DNA of 64,000 bases from Taudactylus pleione (lineage: Eukaryota; Chordata; Amphibia; Anura; Myobatrachidae). The notes beneath the pieces were generated by a model. It did no database searches. It was not told where the DNA came from and saw only the letters and a program-made list of their open reading frames with translations. Shown one piece after another: positions 10,488-25,100 of the stretch (its first letter is position 1; each line of letters starts with the position of its first letter). The position numbers and the translations under genes are program-made. The stretch is taken from the NCBI GenBank assembly GCA_031769625.1, contig JAUIMM010002019.1:124001-188000 (forward strand). Direction: 5' to 3'.

Positions 10488-13400
10488 TTAGGCCAAAATG
10501 CATTGAAAGCAATGGAAACAACAAAAGCGCATAGTTTGTGTTATCTCCTCTTGTAGCAAACACAGGCAGCTTAAAATTTCACTGGATGTGTTGAAGACCA
10601 AAACCAACAAATGTGATGTGAAATGGTTTTTCTCCCACGTTGCGTTTAAGAGAAAACAGCAAATGCACGTTTTAGGCCAAAATGCATTGAAAGCAATGGA
10701 AACAACAAAAGCGCATACTTTGTGATATTCTCCTCTTGTAGCAAACACAGACAGCTCAAAATTTCACTGGATGTGTTGAAGACCAAGAGTCACAAATGTA
10801 ATGTGAAATGGTTTTTCTCCCATGTTGCGTTTAAGAGAAAACAGCAATTGCTTGTTTTAGGCTAAAATGCATTGAAAGCAATGGAAACAACAAAAGCGCA
10901 TACTTTGTGTTATCTCCTCTTGTAGCAGACACAGACATCTCAAAATTTCACTGGATGTGTTGAAGACCAAGACCCACAAATATGATGTGAAATGGTTTTT
11001 CTCCCATGTTGCGTTTAAGAGAAAACAGCAATTGCTCGTTTTAGGCCAAAATGCATTGAAAGCAATGGAAACAACAAAAGCGCATACTTTGTGTTATCTC
11101 CTCTTGTAGCAAACACAGACATCTCAAAATTTCACTGGATGTGTTGAAGACCAAGACCCACAAATGTGATGTGAAATGGTTTTTCTCCCATGTTGCGTTT
11201 AAGAGAAAACAGCAATTGCTCGTTTTAGGCCAAAATGCATTGAAAGCAATGGAAACAACAAAAGCGCATACTTTGTGTTATCTCCTCTTGTAGCAAACAC
11301 AGACAGCTCAAAATTTCACTGGATGTGTTGAAGACCAAGACCCACAAATGAGATGTGAAATGGTTTTACTCCCATGTTGCATTTAAGAGAAAACAGCAAT
11401 TGCTCGTTTTAGGCCAAAATGCATTGAAAGCAATGGAAACAACAAAAGCGCATACTTTGTGATATCTCCTCTTGTAGCAAACACAGACAGCTCAAAATTT
11501 CACTGGATGTGTTGAAGACCAAGACCCACAAATTTGATGTGAAATGGTTTTTCTCCCTTGTTGCGTTTAAGAGAAAACAGCAATTGCTCGTTTTAGGCCA
11601 AAATGCATTGAAAGCAATGGAAACAACAAAAGCGCATACTTTGTGTTATCTCCTCTTGTAGCAAACACAGACAGCTCAAAATTTCACTGGATGTGTTGAA
11701 GACCAAGACCCACAAATTTGATGTGAAATGGTTTTTCTCCCTTGTTGCGTTTAAGAGAAAACAGCAATTGCTCGTTTTAGGCCAAAATGCATTGAAAGCA
11801 ATGGAAACAACAAAAGCGCATACTTTGTGTTATCTCCTCTTGTAGCAAACACAGACATCTCAAAATTTCACTGGATGTGTTGTAGACCAAGACCCACAAA
11901 TGTGATGTGAAATGGTTTTTCTCCCATGTTGCATTTAAGAGAAAACAGCAATTGCTCGTTTTAGGCCAAAATGCATTGAAAGCAATGGAAACAACAAAAG
12001 CGCATACTTTGTGATATCTCCTCTTGTAGCAAACACAGACAGCTCAAAATTTCACTGGATGTGTTGAAGACCAAGACCCACAAATGTGATGTGAAATGGT
12101 TTTTCTCCCATGTTGCGTTTAAGAGAAAACAGCAAATGCACGTTTTAGGCCAAAATGCATTGAAAGCAATGGAAACAACAAAAGCGCATACTTTGTGATA
12201 TCTCCTCTTGTAGCAAACACAGACAGCTCAAAATTTCACTGGATGTGTTGAAGACCAAGACCCACAAATGTGATGTGAAATGGTTTTTCTCCCATGTTGC
12301 GTTTAAGAGAAAACAGCAATTGCTTGTTTTAGGCTAAAATGCATTGAAAGCAATGGAAACAACAAAAGCGCATACTTTGTGTTATCTCCTCTTGTAGCAG
12401 ACACAGACATCTCAAAATTTCACTGGATGTGTTGAAGACCAAGACCCACAAATATGATGTGAAATGGTTTTTCTCCCATGTTGCGTTTAAGAGAAAACAG
12501 CAATTGCTCGTTTTAGGCCAAAATGCATTGAAAGCAATGGAAACAACAAAAGCGCATACTTTGTGTTATCTCCTCTTGTAGCAAACACAGACATCTCAAA
12601 ATTTCACTGGATGTGTTGAAGACCAAGACCCACAAATGTGATGTGAAATGGTTTTTCTCCCATGTTGCGTTTAAGAGAAAACAGCAATTGCTCGTTTTAG
12701 GCCAAAATGCATTGAAAGCAATGGAAACAACAAAAGCGCATACTTTGTGTTATCTCCTCTTGTAGCAAACACAGACAGCTCAAAATTTCACTGGATGTGT
12801 TGAAGACCAAGACCCACAAATGAGATGTGAAATGGTTTTACTCCCATGTTGCATTTAAGAGAAAACAGCAATTGCTCGTTTTAGACCAAAATGCATTGAA
12901 AGCAATGGAAACAACAAAAGTGCATACTTTGTGATATCTCCTCTTGTAGCAAACACAGACAGCTCAAAATTTCACTGGATGTGTTGAAGACCAAGACCCA
13001 CAAATGTGATGTGAAATGGTTTTTCTCCCATGTTGCCTTTAAGAGAAAACAGCAAATGCAAATTTTAGGCCAAAATGCATTGAAAGCAATGGAAACAACA
13101 AAAGCGCATACTTTGTGATATCTCCTCTTGTAACAAACACAGACAGCTCAAAATTTCACTGGATGTGTTGAAGACCAAGACCCACAAATGTGATGTGAAA
13201 TGGTTTTTCTCCTATGTTGCGTTTAAGAGAAAACAGCAATTGCTCGTTTTAGGCCAAAATGCATTGAAAGCAATGGAATCAACAAAAGAGCATACTTTGT
13301 GTGATCTCCTCTTGTAGCAAACACAGACAGCTCAAAATTTCACTGGATGTGTTGAAGACCAAGACCCACAAATATTATGTGAAATGGTTTTTCTCCCATG

Positions 13401-13979
13401 TTGCATTTAAGAGAAAACAGCAATTGCTTGTTTTAGGCCAAAATGCATTGAAAGCAATGGAAACAACAAAAGCGCATACTTTGTGTTATCTCCTCTTGTA
13501 GCAAACACAGACAGCTCAAAATTTCACTGGATGTGTTGAAGACCAAGACCCACAAATGTGATGTGAAATGGTTTTTCTCCCATGTTGCGTTTAAGAGAAA
13601 ACAGCAATTGCTTGTTTTAGGCTAAAATGCATTGAAAGCAATGGAAACAACAAAAGCGCATACTTTGTGTTATCTCCTCTTGTAGCAAACACAGACATCT
13701 CAAAATTTCACTTGATGTGTTGAAGACCAAGACCCACAAATATGATGTGAAATGGTTTTTCTCCCATGTTGCGTTTAAGAGAAAACAGCAATTGCTCGTT
13801 TTAGGCCAAAATGCATTGAAAGCAATGGAATCAACGAAAGCGCATACTTTGTGTTATCTCCTCTTGTAGCAAACACAGACATCTCAAAATTTCACTGGAT
13901 GTGTTGAAGACCAAGACCCACAAATGTGATGTGAAATGGTTTTTCTCCCATGTTGCGTTTAAGAGAAAACAGCAATTGC
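10488..13979 (+). repeat. Large block, copy 2 (shorter form)
   Basis: Aligns with copy 1 at an offset of 4417 bp (24 x 184 + 1) and with copy 3 at 3865 bp (21 x 184 + 1). Its similarity to copy 3 runs from about 10387 to 13980, where this copy turns to CAATTGCTTG/GGCT while the other continues with CAATTGCTCG. It therefore lacks the terminal part of the 7-monomer unit found in copies 1, 3 and 4. It carries the private or copy-restricted ACTTGATG (near 13711) shared with 20151. Confidence 0.8.
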
Positions 13980-14352
13980 TTGTTTTAGGCTAAAATGCAT
14001 TGAAAGCAATGGAAACAACAAAAGCGCATACTTTGTGTTATCTCCTCTTGTAGCAAACACAGACATCTCAAAATTTCACTGGATGTGTTGAAGACCAAGA
14101 CCCACAAATATGATGTGAAATGGTTTTTCTCCCATGTTGCGTTTAAGAGAAAACAGCAATTGCTCGTTTTAGGCCAAAATGCATTGAAAGCAATGGAATC
14201 AACGAAAGCGCATACTTTGTGTTATCTCCTCTTGTAGCAAACACAGACATCTCAAAATTTCACTGGATGTGTTGAAGACCAAGACCCACAAATATGATGT
14301 GAAATGGTTTTTCTCCCATGTTGCGTTTAAGAGAAAACAGCAATTGCTCGTT

Positions 14353-17300
14353 TTAGGCCAAAATGCATTGAAAGCAATGGAAACAACAAAAGCGCATAGT
14401 TTGTGTTATCTCCTCTTGTAGCAAACACAGGCAGCTTAAAATTTCACTGGATGTGTTGAAGACCAAAACCAACAAATGTGATGTGAAATGGTTTTTCTCC
14501 CACGTTGCGTTTAAGAGAAAACAGCAAATGCACGTTTTAGGCCAAAATGCATTGAAAGCAATGGAAACAACAAAAGCGCATACTTTGTGATATTCTCCTC
14601 TTGTAGCAAACACAGACAGCTCAAAATTTCACTGGATGTGTTGAAGACCAAGAGTCACAAATGTAATGTGAAATGGTTTTTCTCCCATGTTGCGTTTAAG
14701 AGAAAACAGCAATTGCTTGTTTTAGGCTAAAATGCATTGAAAGCAATGGAAACAACAAAAGCGCATACTTTGTGTTATCTCCTCTTGTAGCAGACACAGA
14801 CATCTCAAAATTTCACTGGATGTGTTGAAGACCAAGACCCACAAATATGATGTGAAATGGTTTTTCTCCCATGTTGCGTTTAAGAGAAAACAGCAATTGC
14901 TCGTTTTAGGCCAAAATGTATTGAAAGCAATGGAAACAACAAAAGCGCATACTTTGTGTTATCTCCTCTTGTAGCAAACACAGACATCTCAAAATTTCAC
15001 TGGATGTGTTGAAGACCAAGACCCACAAATGTGATGTGAAATGGTTTTTCTCCCATGTTGCGTTTAAGAGAAAACAGCAATTGCTCGTTTTAGGCCAAAA
15101 TGCATTGAAAGCAATGGAAACAACAAAAGCGCATACTTTGTGTTATCTCCTCTTGTAGCAAACACAGACAGCTCAAAATTTCACTGGATGTGTTGAAGAC
15201 CAAGACCCACAAATGAGATGTGAAATGGTTTTACTCCCATGTTGCATTTAAGAGAAAACAGCAATTGCTCGTTTTAGGCCAAAATGCATTGAAAGCAATG
15301 GAAACAACAAAAGCGCATACTTTGTGATATCTCCTCTTGTAGCAAACACAGACAGCTCAAAATTTCACTGGATGTGTTGAAGACCAAGACCCACAAATTT
15401 GATGTGAAATGGTTTTTCTCCCTTGTTGCGTTTAAGAGAAAACAGCAATTGCTCGTTTTAGGCCAAAATGCATTGAAAGCAATGGAAACAACAAAAGCGC
15501 ATACTTTGTGTTATCTCCTCTTGTAGCAAACACAGACAGCTCAAAATTTCACTGGATGTGTTGAAGACCAAGACCCACAAATTTGATGTGAAATGGTTTT
15601 TCTCCCTTGTTGCGTTTAAGAGAAAACAGCAATTGCTCGTTTTAGGCCAAAATGCATTGAAAGCAATGGAAACAACAAAAGCGCATACTTTGTGTTATCT
15701 CCTCTTGTAGCAAACACAGACATCTCAAAATTTCACTGGATGTGTTGTAGACCAAGACCCACAAATGTGATGTGAAATGGTTTTTCTCCCATGTTGCATT
15801 TAAGAGAAAACAGCAATTGCTCGTTTTAGGCCAAAATGCATTGAAAGCAATGGAAACAACAAAAGCGCATACTTTGTGATATCTCCTCTTGTAGCAAACA
15901 CAGACAGCTCAAAATTTCACTGGATGTGTTGAAGACCAAGACCCACAAATGTGATGTGAAATGGTTTTTCTCCCATGTTGCGTTTAAGAGAAAACAGCAA
16001 ATGCACGTTTTAGGCCAAAATGCATTGAAAGCAATGGAAACAACAAAAGCGCATACTTTGTGATATCTCCTCTTGTAGCAAACACAGACAGCTCAAAATT
16101 TCACTGGATGTGTTGAAGACCAAGACCCACAAATGTGATGTGAAATGGTTTTTCTCCCATGTTGCGTTTAAGAGAAAACAGCAATTGCTTGTTTTAGGCT
16201 AAAATGCATTGAAAGCAATGGAAACAACAAAAGCGCATACTTTGTGTTATCTCCTCTTGTAGCAGACACAGACATCTCAAAATTTCACTGGATGTGTTGA
16301 AGACCAAGACCCACAAATATGATGTGAAATGGTTTTTCTCCCATGTTGCGTTTAAGAGAAAACAGCAATTGCTCGTTTTAGGCCAAAATGCATTGAAAGC
16401 AATGGAAACAACAAAAGCGCATACTTTGTGTTATCTCCTCTTGTAGCAAACACAGACATCTCAAAATTTCACTGGATGTGTTGAAGACCAAGACCCACAA
16501 ATGTGATGTGAAATGGTTTTTCTTCCATGTTGCGTTTAAGAGAAAACAGCAATTGCTCGTTTTAGGCCAAAATGCATTGAAAGCAATGGAAACAACAAAA
16601 GCGCATACTTTGTGTTATCTCCTCTTGTAGCAAACACAGACAGCTCAAAATTTCACTGGATGTGTTGAAGACCAAGACCCACAAATGAGATGTGAAATGG
16701 TTTTACTCCCATGTTGCATTTAAGAGAAAACAGCAATTGCTCGTTTTAGACCAAAATGCATTGAAAGCAATGGAAACAACAAAAGCGCATACTTTGTGAT
16801 ATCTCCTCTTGTAGCAAACACAGACAGCTCAAAATTTCACTGGATGTGTTGAAGACCAAGACCCACAAATGTGATGTGAAATGGTTTTTCTCCCATGTTG
16901 CGTTTAAGAGAAAACAGCAAATGCAAATTTTAGGCCAAAATGCATTGAAAGCAATGGAAACAACAAAAGCGCATACTTTGTGATATCTCCTCTTGTAACA
17001 AACACAGACAGCTCAAAATTTCACTGGATGTGTTGAAGACCAAGACCCACAAATGTGATGTGAAATGGTTTTTCTCCTATGTTGCGTTTAAGAGAAAACA
17101 GCAATTGCTCGTTTTAGGCCAAAATGCATTGAAAGCAATGGAAACAACAAAAGAGCATACTTTGTGTGATCTCCTCTTGTAGCAAACACAGACAGCTCAA
17201 AATTTCACTGGATGTGTTGAAGACCAAGACCCACAAATATTATGTGAAATGGTTTTTCTCCCATGTTGCATTTAAGAGAAAACAGCAATTGCTTGTTTTA

Positions 17301-18453
17301 GGCCAAAATGCATTGAAAGCAATGGAAACAACAAAAGCGCATACTTTGTGTTATCTCCTCTTGTAGCAAACACAGACAGCTCAAAATTTCACTGGATGTG
17401 TTGAAGACCAAGACCCACAAATGTGATGTGAAATGGTTTTTCTCCCATGTTGCGTTTAAGAGAAAACAGCAATTGCTTGTTTTAGGCTAAAATGCATTGA
17501 AAGCAATGGAAACAACAAAAGCGCATACTTTGTGTTATCTCCTCTTGTAGCAAACACAGACATCTCAAAATTTCACTGGATGTGTTGAAGACCAAGACCC
17601 ACAAATATGATGTGAAATGGTTTTTCTCCCATGTTGCGTTTAAGAGAAAACAGCAATTGCTCGTTTTAGGCCAAAATGCATTGAAAGCAATGGAATCAAC
17701 GAAAGCGCATACTTTGTGTTATCTCCTCTTGTAGCAAACACAGACATCTCAAAATTTCACTGGATGTGTTGAAGACCAAGACCCACAAATGTGATGTGAA
17801 ATGGTTTTTCTCCCATGTTGCGTTTAAGAGAAAACAGCAATTGCTCGTTTTAGGCCAAAATGCATTGAAAGCAATGGAAACAACAAAAGCGCATACTTTG
17901 TGTTACCTCCTCTTGTAGCAAACACAGACAGCTCAAAATTTCACTGGATGTGTTGAAGACCAAGACCCACAAATGAGATGTGAAATGGTTTTACTCCCAT
18001 GTTGCATTTAAGAGAAAACAGCAATTGCTCGTTTTAGGCCAAAATGCATTGAAAGCAATGGAAACAACAAAACCGCATACTTTGTGATATCTCCTCTTGT
18101 AGCAAACACAGACAGCTCAAAATTTCACTGGATGTGTTGAAGACCAAGACCCACAAATGTGATGTGAAATGGTTTTTCTCCCATTTTGCGTTTAAGAGAA
18201 AACAGCAAATGCAAATTTTAGGCCAAAATGCATTGAAAGCAATGAAAACAACAAAAGCGCATACTTTGTGATATCTCCTCTTGTAACAAACACAGACAGC
18301 TCAAAATTTCACTGGATGTGTTGAAGACCAAGACCCACAAATGTGATGTGAAATGGTTTTTCTCCTATGTTGCGTTTAAGAGAAAACAGCAATTGCTCGT
18401 TTTAGGCCAAAATGCATTGAAAGCAATGGAAACAACAAAAGAGCATACTTTGT
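14353..18453 (+). repeat. Large block, copy 3 of the ~4.1-kb super-unit
   Basis: Lies inside duplication copy A. It starts with the GCATAGTTTG anchor monomer and ends with a full 7-monomer unit. It matches copy 1 over its length, with the same AAACCGCAT, CCATTTTGCG and AATGAAAACAAC variants near 18073, 18184 and 18243. It carries GTATTG at 14918, seen elsewhere only at 21359 and in an unrelated context at 47309 and 50252. Confidence 0.85.
17166..18453 (+). repeat. 7-monomer higher-order repeat, 1288 bp
   Basis: Same seven-subtype order as 8884-10171, exactly 1288 bp to the next TGAT monomer at 18454. The unit that follows (18454-19741) is also 1288 bp, but positions 2-4 are replaced by TTATGAG, CATGCAGC/ACCAAC and TTTGCATTAT monomers. 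This shows segment replacement inside a unit of fixed length. Confidence 0.85.
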
Positions 18454-19183
18454 GTGATCTCCTCTTGTAGCAAACACAGACAGCTCAAAATTTCACTGGA
18501 TGTGTTGAAGACCAAGACCCACAAATATTATGTGAAATGGTTTTTCTCCCATGTTGCATTTAAGAGAAAACAGCAATTGCTCGTTTTAGGCCAAAATGCA
18601 TTGAAAGCAATGGAAACAACAAAAGCGCATACTTTGTGTTATCTCCTCTTGTAGCAAACACAGACAGCTCAAAATTTCACTGGATGTGTTGAAGACCAAG
18701 ACCCACAAATGTGATGTGAAATGGTTTTTCTCCCATGTTGCGTTTATGAGAAAACAGCAATTGCTCGTTTTAGGCCAAAATGCATTGAAAGCAATGGAAA
18801 CAACAAAAGCGCATATTTTGTGATATCTCCTCTTGTAGCAAACACATGCAGCTCAAAATTTCACTGGATGTGTTGAAGACCAAGACCAACAAATGTGATG
18901 TGAAATGGTTTTTCTCCCATGTTGCGTTTAAGAGAAAACAGCAAATGCACGTTTTAGGCCAAAATGCATTGAAAGCAATGGAAACAACAAAAGCGCATAC
19001 TTTGCATTATCTCCTCTTGTAGCAAACATAGACAGCTCAAAATTTCACTGGATGTGTTGAAGACCAAGACCCACAAATATGATGTGAAATGGTTTTTCTC
19101 CCATGTTGCGTTTAAGAGAAAACAGCAATTGCTCGTTTTAGGCCAAAATGCATTGAAAGCAATGGAAACAACAAAAGCGCATA

Positions 19184-22100
19184 CTTTGTGTTATCTCCTC
19201 TTGTAGCAAACACAGACAGCTCAAAATTTCACTGGATGTGTTGAAGACCAAGACCCACAAATGAGATGTGAAATGGTTTTACTCCCATGTTGCATTTAAG
19301 AGAAAACAGCAATTGCTCGTTTTAGACCAAAATGCATTGAAAGCAATGGAAACAACAAAAGTGCATACTTTGTGATATCTCCTCTTGTAGCAAACACAGA
19401 CAGCTCAAAATTTCACTGGATGTGTTGAAGACCAAGACCCACAAATGTGATGTGAAATGGTTTTTCTCCCATGTTGCGTTTAAGAGAAAACAGCAAATGC
19501 AAATTTTAGGCCAAAATGCATTGAAAGCAATGGAAACAACAAAAGCGCATACTTTGTGATATCTCCTCTTGTAACAAACACAGACAGCTCAAAATTTCAC
19601 TGGATGTGTTGAAGACCAAGACCCACAAATGTGATGTGAAATGGTTTTTCTCCTATGTTGCGTTTAAGAGAAAACAGCAATTGCTCGTTTTAGGCCAAAA
19701 TGCATTGAAAGCAATGGAATCAACAAAAGAGCATACTTTGTGTGATCTCCTCTTGTAGCAAACACAGACAGCTCAAAATTTCACTGGATGTGTTGAAGAC
19801 CAAGACCCACAAATATTATGTGAAATGGTTTTTCTCCCATGTTGCATTTAAGAGAAAACAGCAATTGCTTGTTTTAGGCCAAAATGCATTGAAAGCAATG
19901 GAAACAACAAAAGCGCATACTTTGTGTTATCTCCTCTTGTAGCAAACACAGACAGCTCAAAATTTCACTGGATGTGTTGAAGACCAAGACCCACAAATGT
20001 GATGTGAAATGGTTTTTCTCCCATGTTGCGTTTAAGAGAAAACAGCAATTGCTTGTTTTAGGCTAAAATGCATTGAAAGCAATGGAAACAACAAAAGCGC
20101 ATACTTTGTGTTATCTCCTCTTGTAGCAAACACAGACATCTCAAAATTTCACTTGATGTGTTGAAGACCAAGACCCACAAATATGATGTGAAATGGTTTT
20201 TCTCCCATGTTGCGTTTAAGAGAAAACAGCAATTGCTCGTTTTAGGCCAAAATGCATTGAAAGCAATGGAATCAACGAAAGCGCATACTTTGTGTTATCT
20301 CCTCTTGTAGCAAACACAGACATCTCAAAATTTCACTGGATGTGTTGAAGACCAAGACCCACAAATGTGATGTGAAATGGTTTTTCTCCCATGTTGCGTT
20401 TAAGAGAAAACAGCAATTGCTTGTTTTAGGCTAAAATGCATTGAAAGCAATGGAAACAACAAAAGCGCATACTTTGTGTTATCTCCTCTTGTAGCAAACA
20501 CAGACATCTCAAAATTTCACTGGATGTGTTGAAGACCAAGACCCACAAATATGATGTGAAATGGTTTTTCTCCCATGTTGCGTTTAAGAGAAAACAGCAA
20601 TTGCTCGTTTTAGGCCAAAATGCATTGAAAGCAATGGAATCAACGAAAGCGCATACTTTGTGTTATCTCCTCTTGTAGCAAACACAGACATCTCAAAATT
20701 TCACTGGATGTGTTGAAGACCAAGACCCACAAATATGATGTGAAATGGTTTTTCTCCCATGTTGCGTTTAAGAGAAAACAGCAATTGCTCGTTTTAGGCC
20801 AAAATGCATTGAAAGCAATGGAAACAACAAAAGCGCATAGTTTGTGTTATCTCCTCTTGTAGCAAACACAGGCAGCTTAAAATTTCACTGGATGTGTTGA
20901 AGACCAAAACCAACAAATGTGATGTGAAATGGTTTTTCTCCCACGTTGCGTTTAAGAGAAAACAGCAAATGCACGTTTTAGGCCAAAATGCATTGAAAGC
21001 AATGGAAACAACAAAAGCGCATACTTTGTGATATTCTCCTCTTGTAGCAAACACAGACAGCTCAAAATTTCACTGGATGTGTTGAAGACCAAGAGTCACA
21101 AATGTAATGTGAAATGGTTTTTCTCCCATGTTGCGTTTAAGAGAAAACAGCAATTGCTTGTTTTAGGCTAAAATGCATTGAAAGCAATGGAAACAACAAA
21201 AGCGCATACTTTGTGTTATCTCCTCTTGTAGCAGACACAGACATCTCAAAATTTCACTGGATGTGTTGAAGACCAAGACCCACAAATATGATGTGAAATG
21301 GTTTTTCTCCCATGTTGCGTTTAAGAGAAAACAGCAATTGCTCGTTTTAGGCCAAAATGTATTGAAAGCAATGGAAACAACAAAAGCGCATACTTTGTGT
21401 TATCTCCTCTTGTAGCAAACACAGACATCTCAAAATTTCACTGGATGTGTTGAAGACCAAGACCCACAAATGTGATGTGAAATGGTTTTTCTCCCATGTT
21501 GCGTTTAAGAGAAAACAGCAATTGCTCGTTTTAGGCCAAAATGCATTGAAAGCAATGGAAACAACAAAAGCGCATACTTTGTGTTATCTCCTCTTGTAGC
21601 AAACACAGACAGCTCAAAATTTCACTGGATGTGTTGAAGACCAAGACCCACAAATGAGATGTGAAATGGTTTTACTCCCATGTTGCATTTAAGAGAAAAC
21701 AGCAATTGCTCGTTTTAGGCCAAAATGCATTGAAAGCAATGGAAACAACAAAAGCGCATACTTTGTGATATCTCCTCTTGTAGCAAACACAGACAGCTCA
21801 AAATTTCACTGGATGTGTTGAAGACCAAGACCCACAAATTTGATGTGAAATGGTTTTTCTCCCTTGTTGCGTTTAAGAGAAAACAGCAATTGCTCGTTTT
21901 AGGCCAAAATGCATTGAAAGCAATGGAAACAACAAAAGCGCATACTTTGTGTTATCTCCTCTTGTAGCAAACACAGACAGCTCAAAATTTCACTGGATGT
22001 GTTGAAGACCAAGACCCACAAATTTGATGTGAAATGGTTTTTCTCCCTTGTTGCGTTTAAGAGAAAACAGCAATTGCTCGTTTTAGGCCAAAATGCATTG

Positions 22101-25100
22101 AAAGCAATGGAAACAACAAAAGCGCATACTTTGTGTTATCTCCTCTTGTAGCAAACACAGACATCTCAAAATTTCACTGGATGTGTTGTAGACCAAGACC
22201 CACAAATGTGATGTGAAATGGTTTTTCTCCCATGTTGCATTTAAGAGAAAACAGCAATTGCTCGTTTTAGGCCAAAATGCATTGAAAGCAATGGAAACAA
22301 CAAAAGCGCATACTTTGTGATATCTCCTCTTGTAGCAAACACAGACAGCTCAAAATTTCACTGGATGTGTTGAAGACCAAGACCCACAAATGTGATGTGA
22401 AATGGTTTTTCTCCCATGTTGCGTTTAAGAGAAAACAGCAAATGCACGTTTTAGGCCAAAATGCATTGAAAGCAATGGAAACAACAAAAGCGCATACTTT
22501 GTGATATCTCCTCTTGTAGCAAACACAGACAGCTCAAAATTTCACTGGATGTGTTGAAGACCAAGACCCACAAATGTGATGTGAAATGGTTTTTCTCCCA
22601 TGTTGCGTTTAAGAGAAAACAGCAATTGCTTGTTTTAGGCTAAAATGCATTGAAAGCAATGGAAACAACAAAAGCGCATACTTTGTGTTATCTCCTCTTG
22701 TAGCAGACACAGACATCTCAAAATTTCACTGGATGTGTTGAAGACCAAGACCCACAAATATGATGTGAAATGGTTTTTCTCCCATGTTGCGTTTAAGAGA
22801 AAACAGCAATTGCTCGTTTTAGGCCAAAATGCATTGAAAGCAATGGAAACAACAAAAGCGCATACTTTGTGTTATCTCCTCTTGTAGCAAACACAGACAT
22901 CTCAAAATTTCACTGGATGTGTTGAAGACCAAGACCCACAAATGTGATGTGAAATGGTTTTTCTTCCATGTTGCGTTTAAGAGAAAACAGCAATTGCTCG
23001 TTTTAGGCCAAAATGCATTGAAAGCAATGGAAACAACAAAAGCGCATACTTTGTGTTATCTCCTCTTGTAGCAAACACAGACAGCTCAAAATTTCACTGG
23101 ATGTGTTGAAGACCAAGACCCACAAATGAGATGTGAAATGGTTTTACTCCCATGTTGCATTAAGAGAAAACAGCAATTGCTCGTTTTAGACCAAAATGCA
23201 TTGAAAGCAATGGAAACAACAAAAGCGCATACTTTGTGATATCTCCTCTTGTAGCAAACACAGACAGCTCAAAATTTCACTGGATGTGTTGAAGACCAAG
23301 ACCCACAAATGTGATGTGAAATGGTTTTTCTCCCATGTTGCGTTTAAGAGAAAACAGCAAATGCAAATTTTAGGCCAAAATGCATTGAAAGCAATGGAAA
23401 CAACAAAAGCGCATACTTTGTGATATCTCCTCTTGTAACAAACACAGACAGCTCAAAATTTCACTGGATGTGTTGAAGACCAAGACCCACAAATGTGATG
23501 TGAAATGGTTTTTCTCCTATGTTGCGTTTAAGAGAAAACAGCAATTGCTCGTTTTAGGCCAAAATGCATTGAAAGCAATGGAAACAACAAAAGAGCATAC
23601 TTTGTGTGATCTCCTCTTGTAGCAAACACAGACAGCTCAAAATTTCACTGGATGTGTTGAAGACCAAGACCCACAAATATTATGTGAAATGGTTTTTCTC
23701 CCATGTTGCATTTAAGAGAAAACAGCAATTGCTTGTTTTAGGCCAAAATGCATTGAAAGCAATGGAAACAACAAAAGCGCATACTTTGTGTTATCTCCTC
23801 TTGTAGCAAACACAGACAGCTCAAAATTTCACTGGATGTGTTGAAGACCAAGACCCACAAATGTGATGTGAAATGGTTTTTCTCCCATGTTGCGTTTAAG
23901 AGAAAACAGCAATTGCTTGTTTTAGGCTAAAATGCATTGAAAGCAATGGAAACAACAAAAGCGCATACTTTGTGTTATCTCCTCTTGTAGCAAACACAGA
24001 CATCTCAAAATTTCACTGGATGTGTTGAAGACCAAGACCCACAAATATGATGTGAAATGGTTTTTCTCCCATGTTGCGTTTAAGAGAAAACAGCAATTGC
24101 TCGTTTTAGGCCAAAATGCATTGAAAGCAATGGAATCAACGAAAGCGCATACTTTGTGTTATCTCCTCTTGTAGCAAACACAGACATCTCAAAATTTCAC
24201 TGGATGTGTTGAAGACCAAGACCCACAAATGTGATGTGAAATGGTTTTTCTCCCATGTTGCGTTTAAGAGAAAACAGCAATTGCTCGTTTTAGGCCAAAA
24301 TGCATTGAAAGCAATGGAAACAACAAAAGCGCATACTTTGTGTTACCTCCTCTTGTAGCAAACACAGACAGCTCAAAATTTCACTGGATGTGTTGAAGAC
24401 CAAGACCCACAAATGAGATGTGAAATGGTTTTACTCCCATGTTGCATTTAAGAGAAAACAGCAATTGCTCGTTTTAGGCCAAAATGCATTGAAAGCAATG
24501 GAAACAACAAAACCGCATACTTTGTGATATCTCCTCTTGTAGCAAACACAGACAGCTCAAAATTTCACTGGATGTGTTGAAGACCAAGACCCACAAATGT
24601 GATGTGAAATGGTTTTTCTCCCATTTTGCGTTTAAGAGAAAACAGCAAATGCAAATTTTAGGCCAAAATGCATTGAAAGCAATGAAAACAACAAAAGCGC
24701 ATACTTTGTGATATCTCCTCTTGTAACAAACACAGACAGCTCAAAATTTCACTGGATGTGTTGAAGACCAAGACCCACAAATGTGATGTGAAATGGTTTT
24801 TCTCCTATGTTGCGTTTAAGAGAAAACAGCAATTGCTCGTTTTAGGCCAAAATGCATTGAAAGCAATGGAAACAACAAAAGAGCATACTTTGTGTGATCT
24901 CCTCTTGTAGCAAACACAGACAGCTCAAAATTTCACTGGATGTGTTGAAGACCAAGACCCACAAATATTATGTGAAATGGTTTTTCTCCCATGTTGCATT
25001 TAAGAGAAAACAGCAATTGCTCGTTTTAGGCCAAAATGCATTGAAAGCAATGGAAACAACAAAAGCGCATACTTTGTGTTATCTCCTCTTGTAGCAAACA

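Larger units (their letters stand above)
12743..19183 (+). repeat. 35-monomer tandem duplication, copy A (6441 bp)
   Basis: Copy A is followed directly by copy B (19184-25623). Shared rare variants at a constant offset include GTGCAT (12920/19361), ACTTGATG (13711/20152), GTATTG (14918/21359), TTCTTCCATG (16522/22963), GTTACCTCC (17905/24345), TTATGAG (18746/25186), CATGCAGC (18846/25286) and TTTGCATTAT (19001/25441). Left of about 12638/19079 and right of 19183/25623 the two sides disagree, which brackets the junction to about 19080-19184. A private G-to-C change lies at 13037. Confidence 0.92.
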
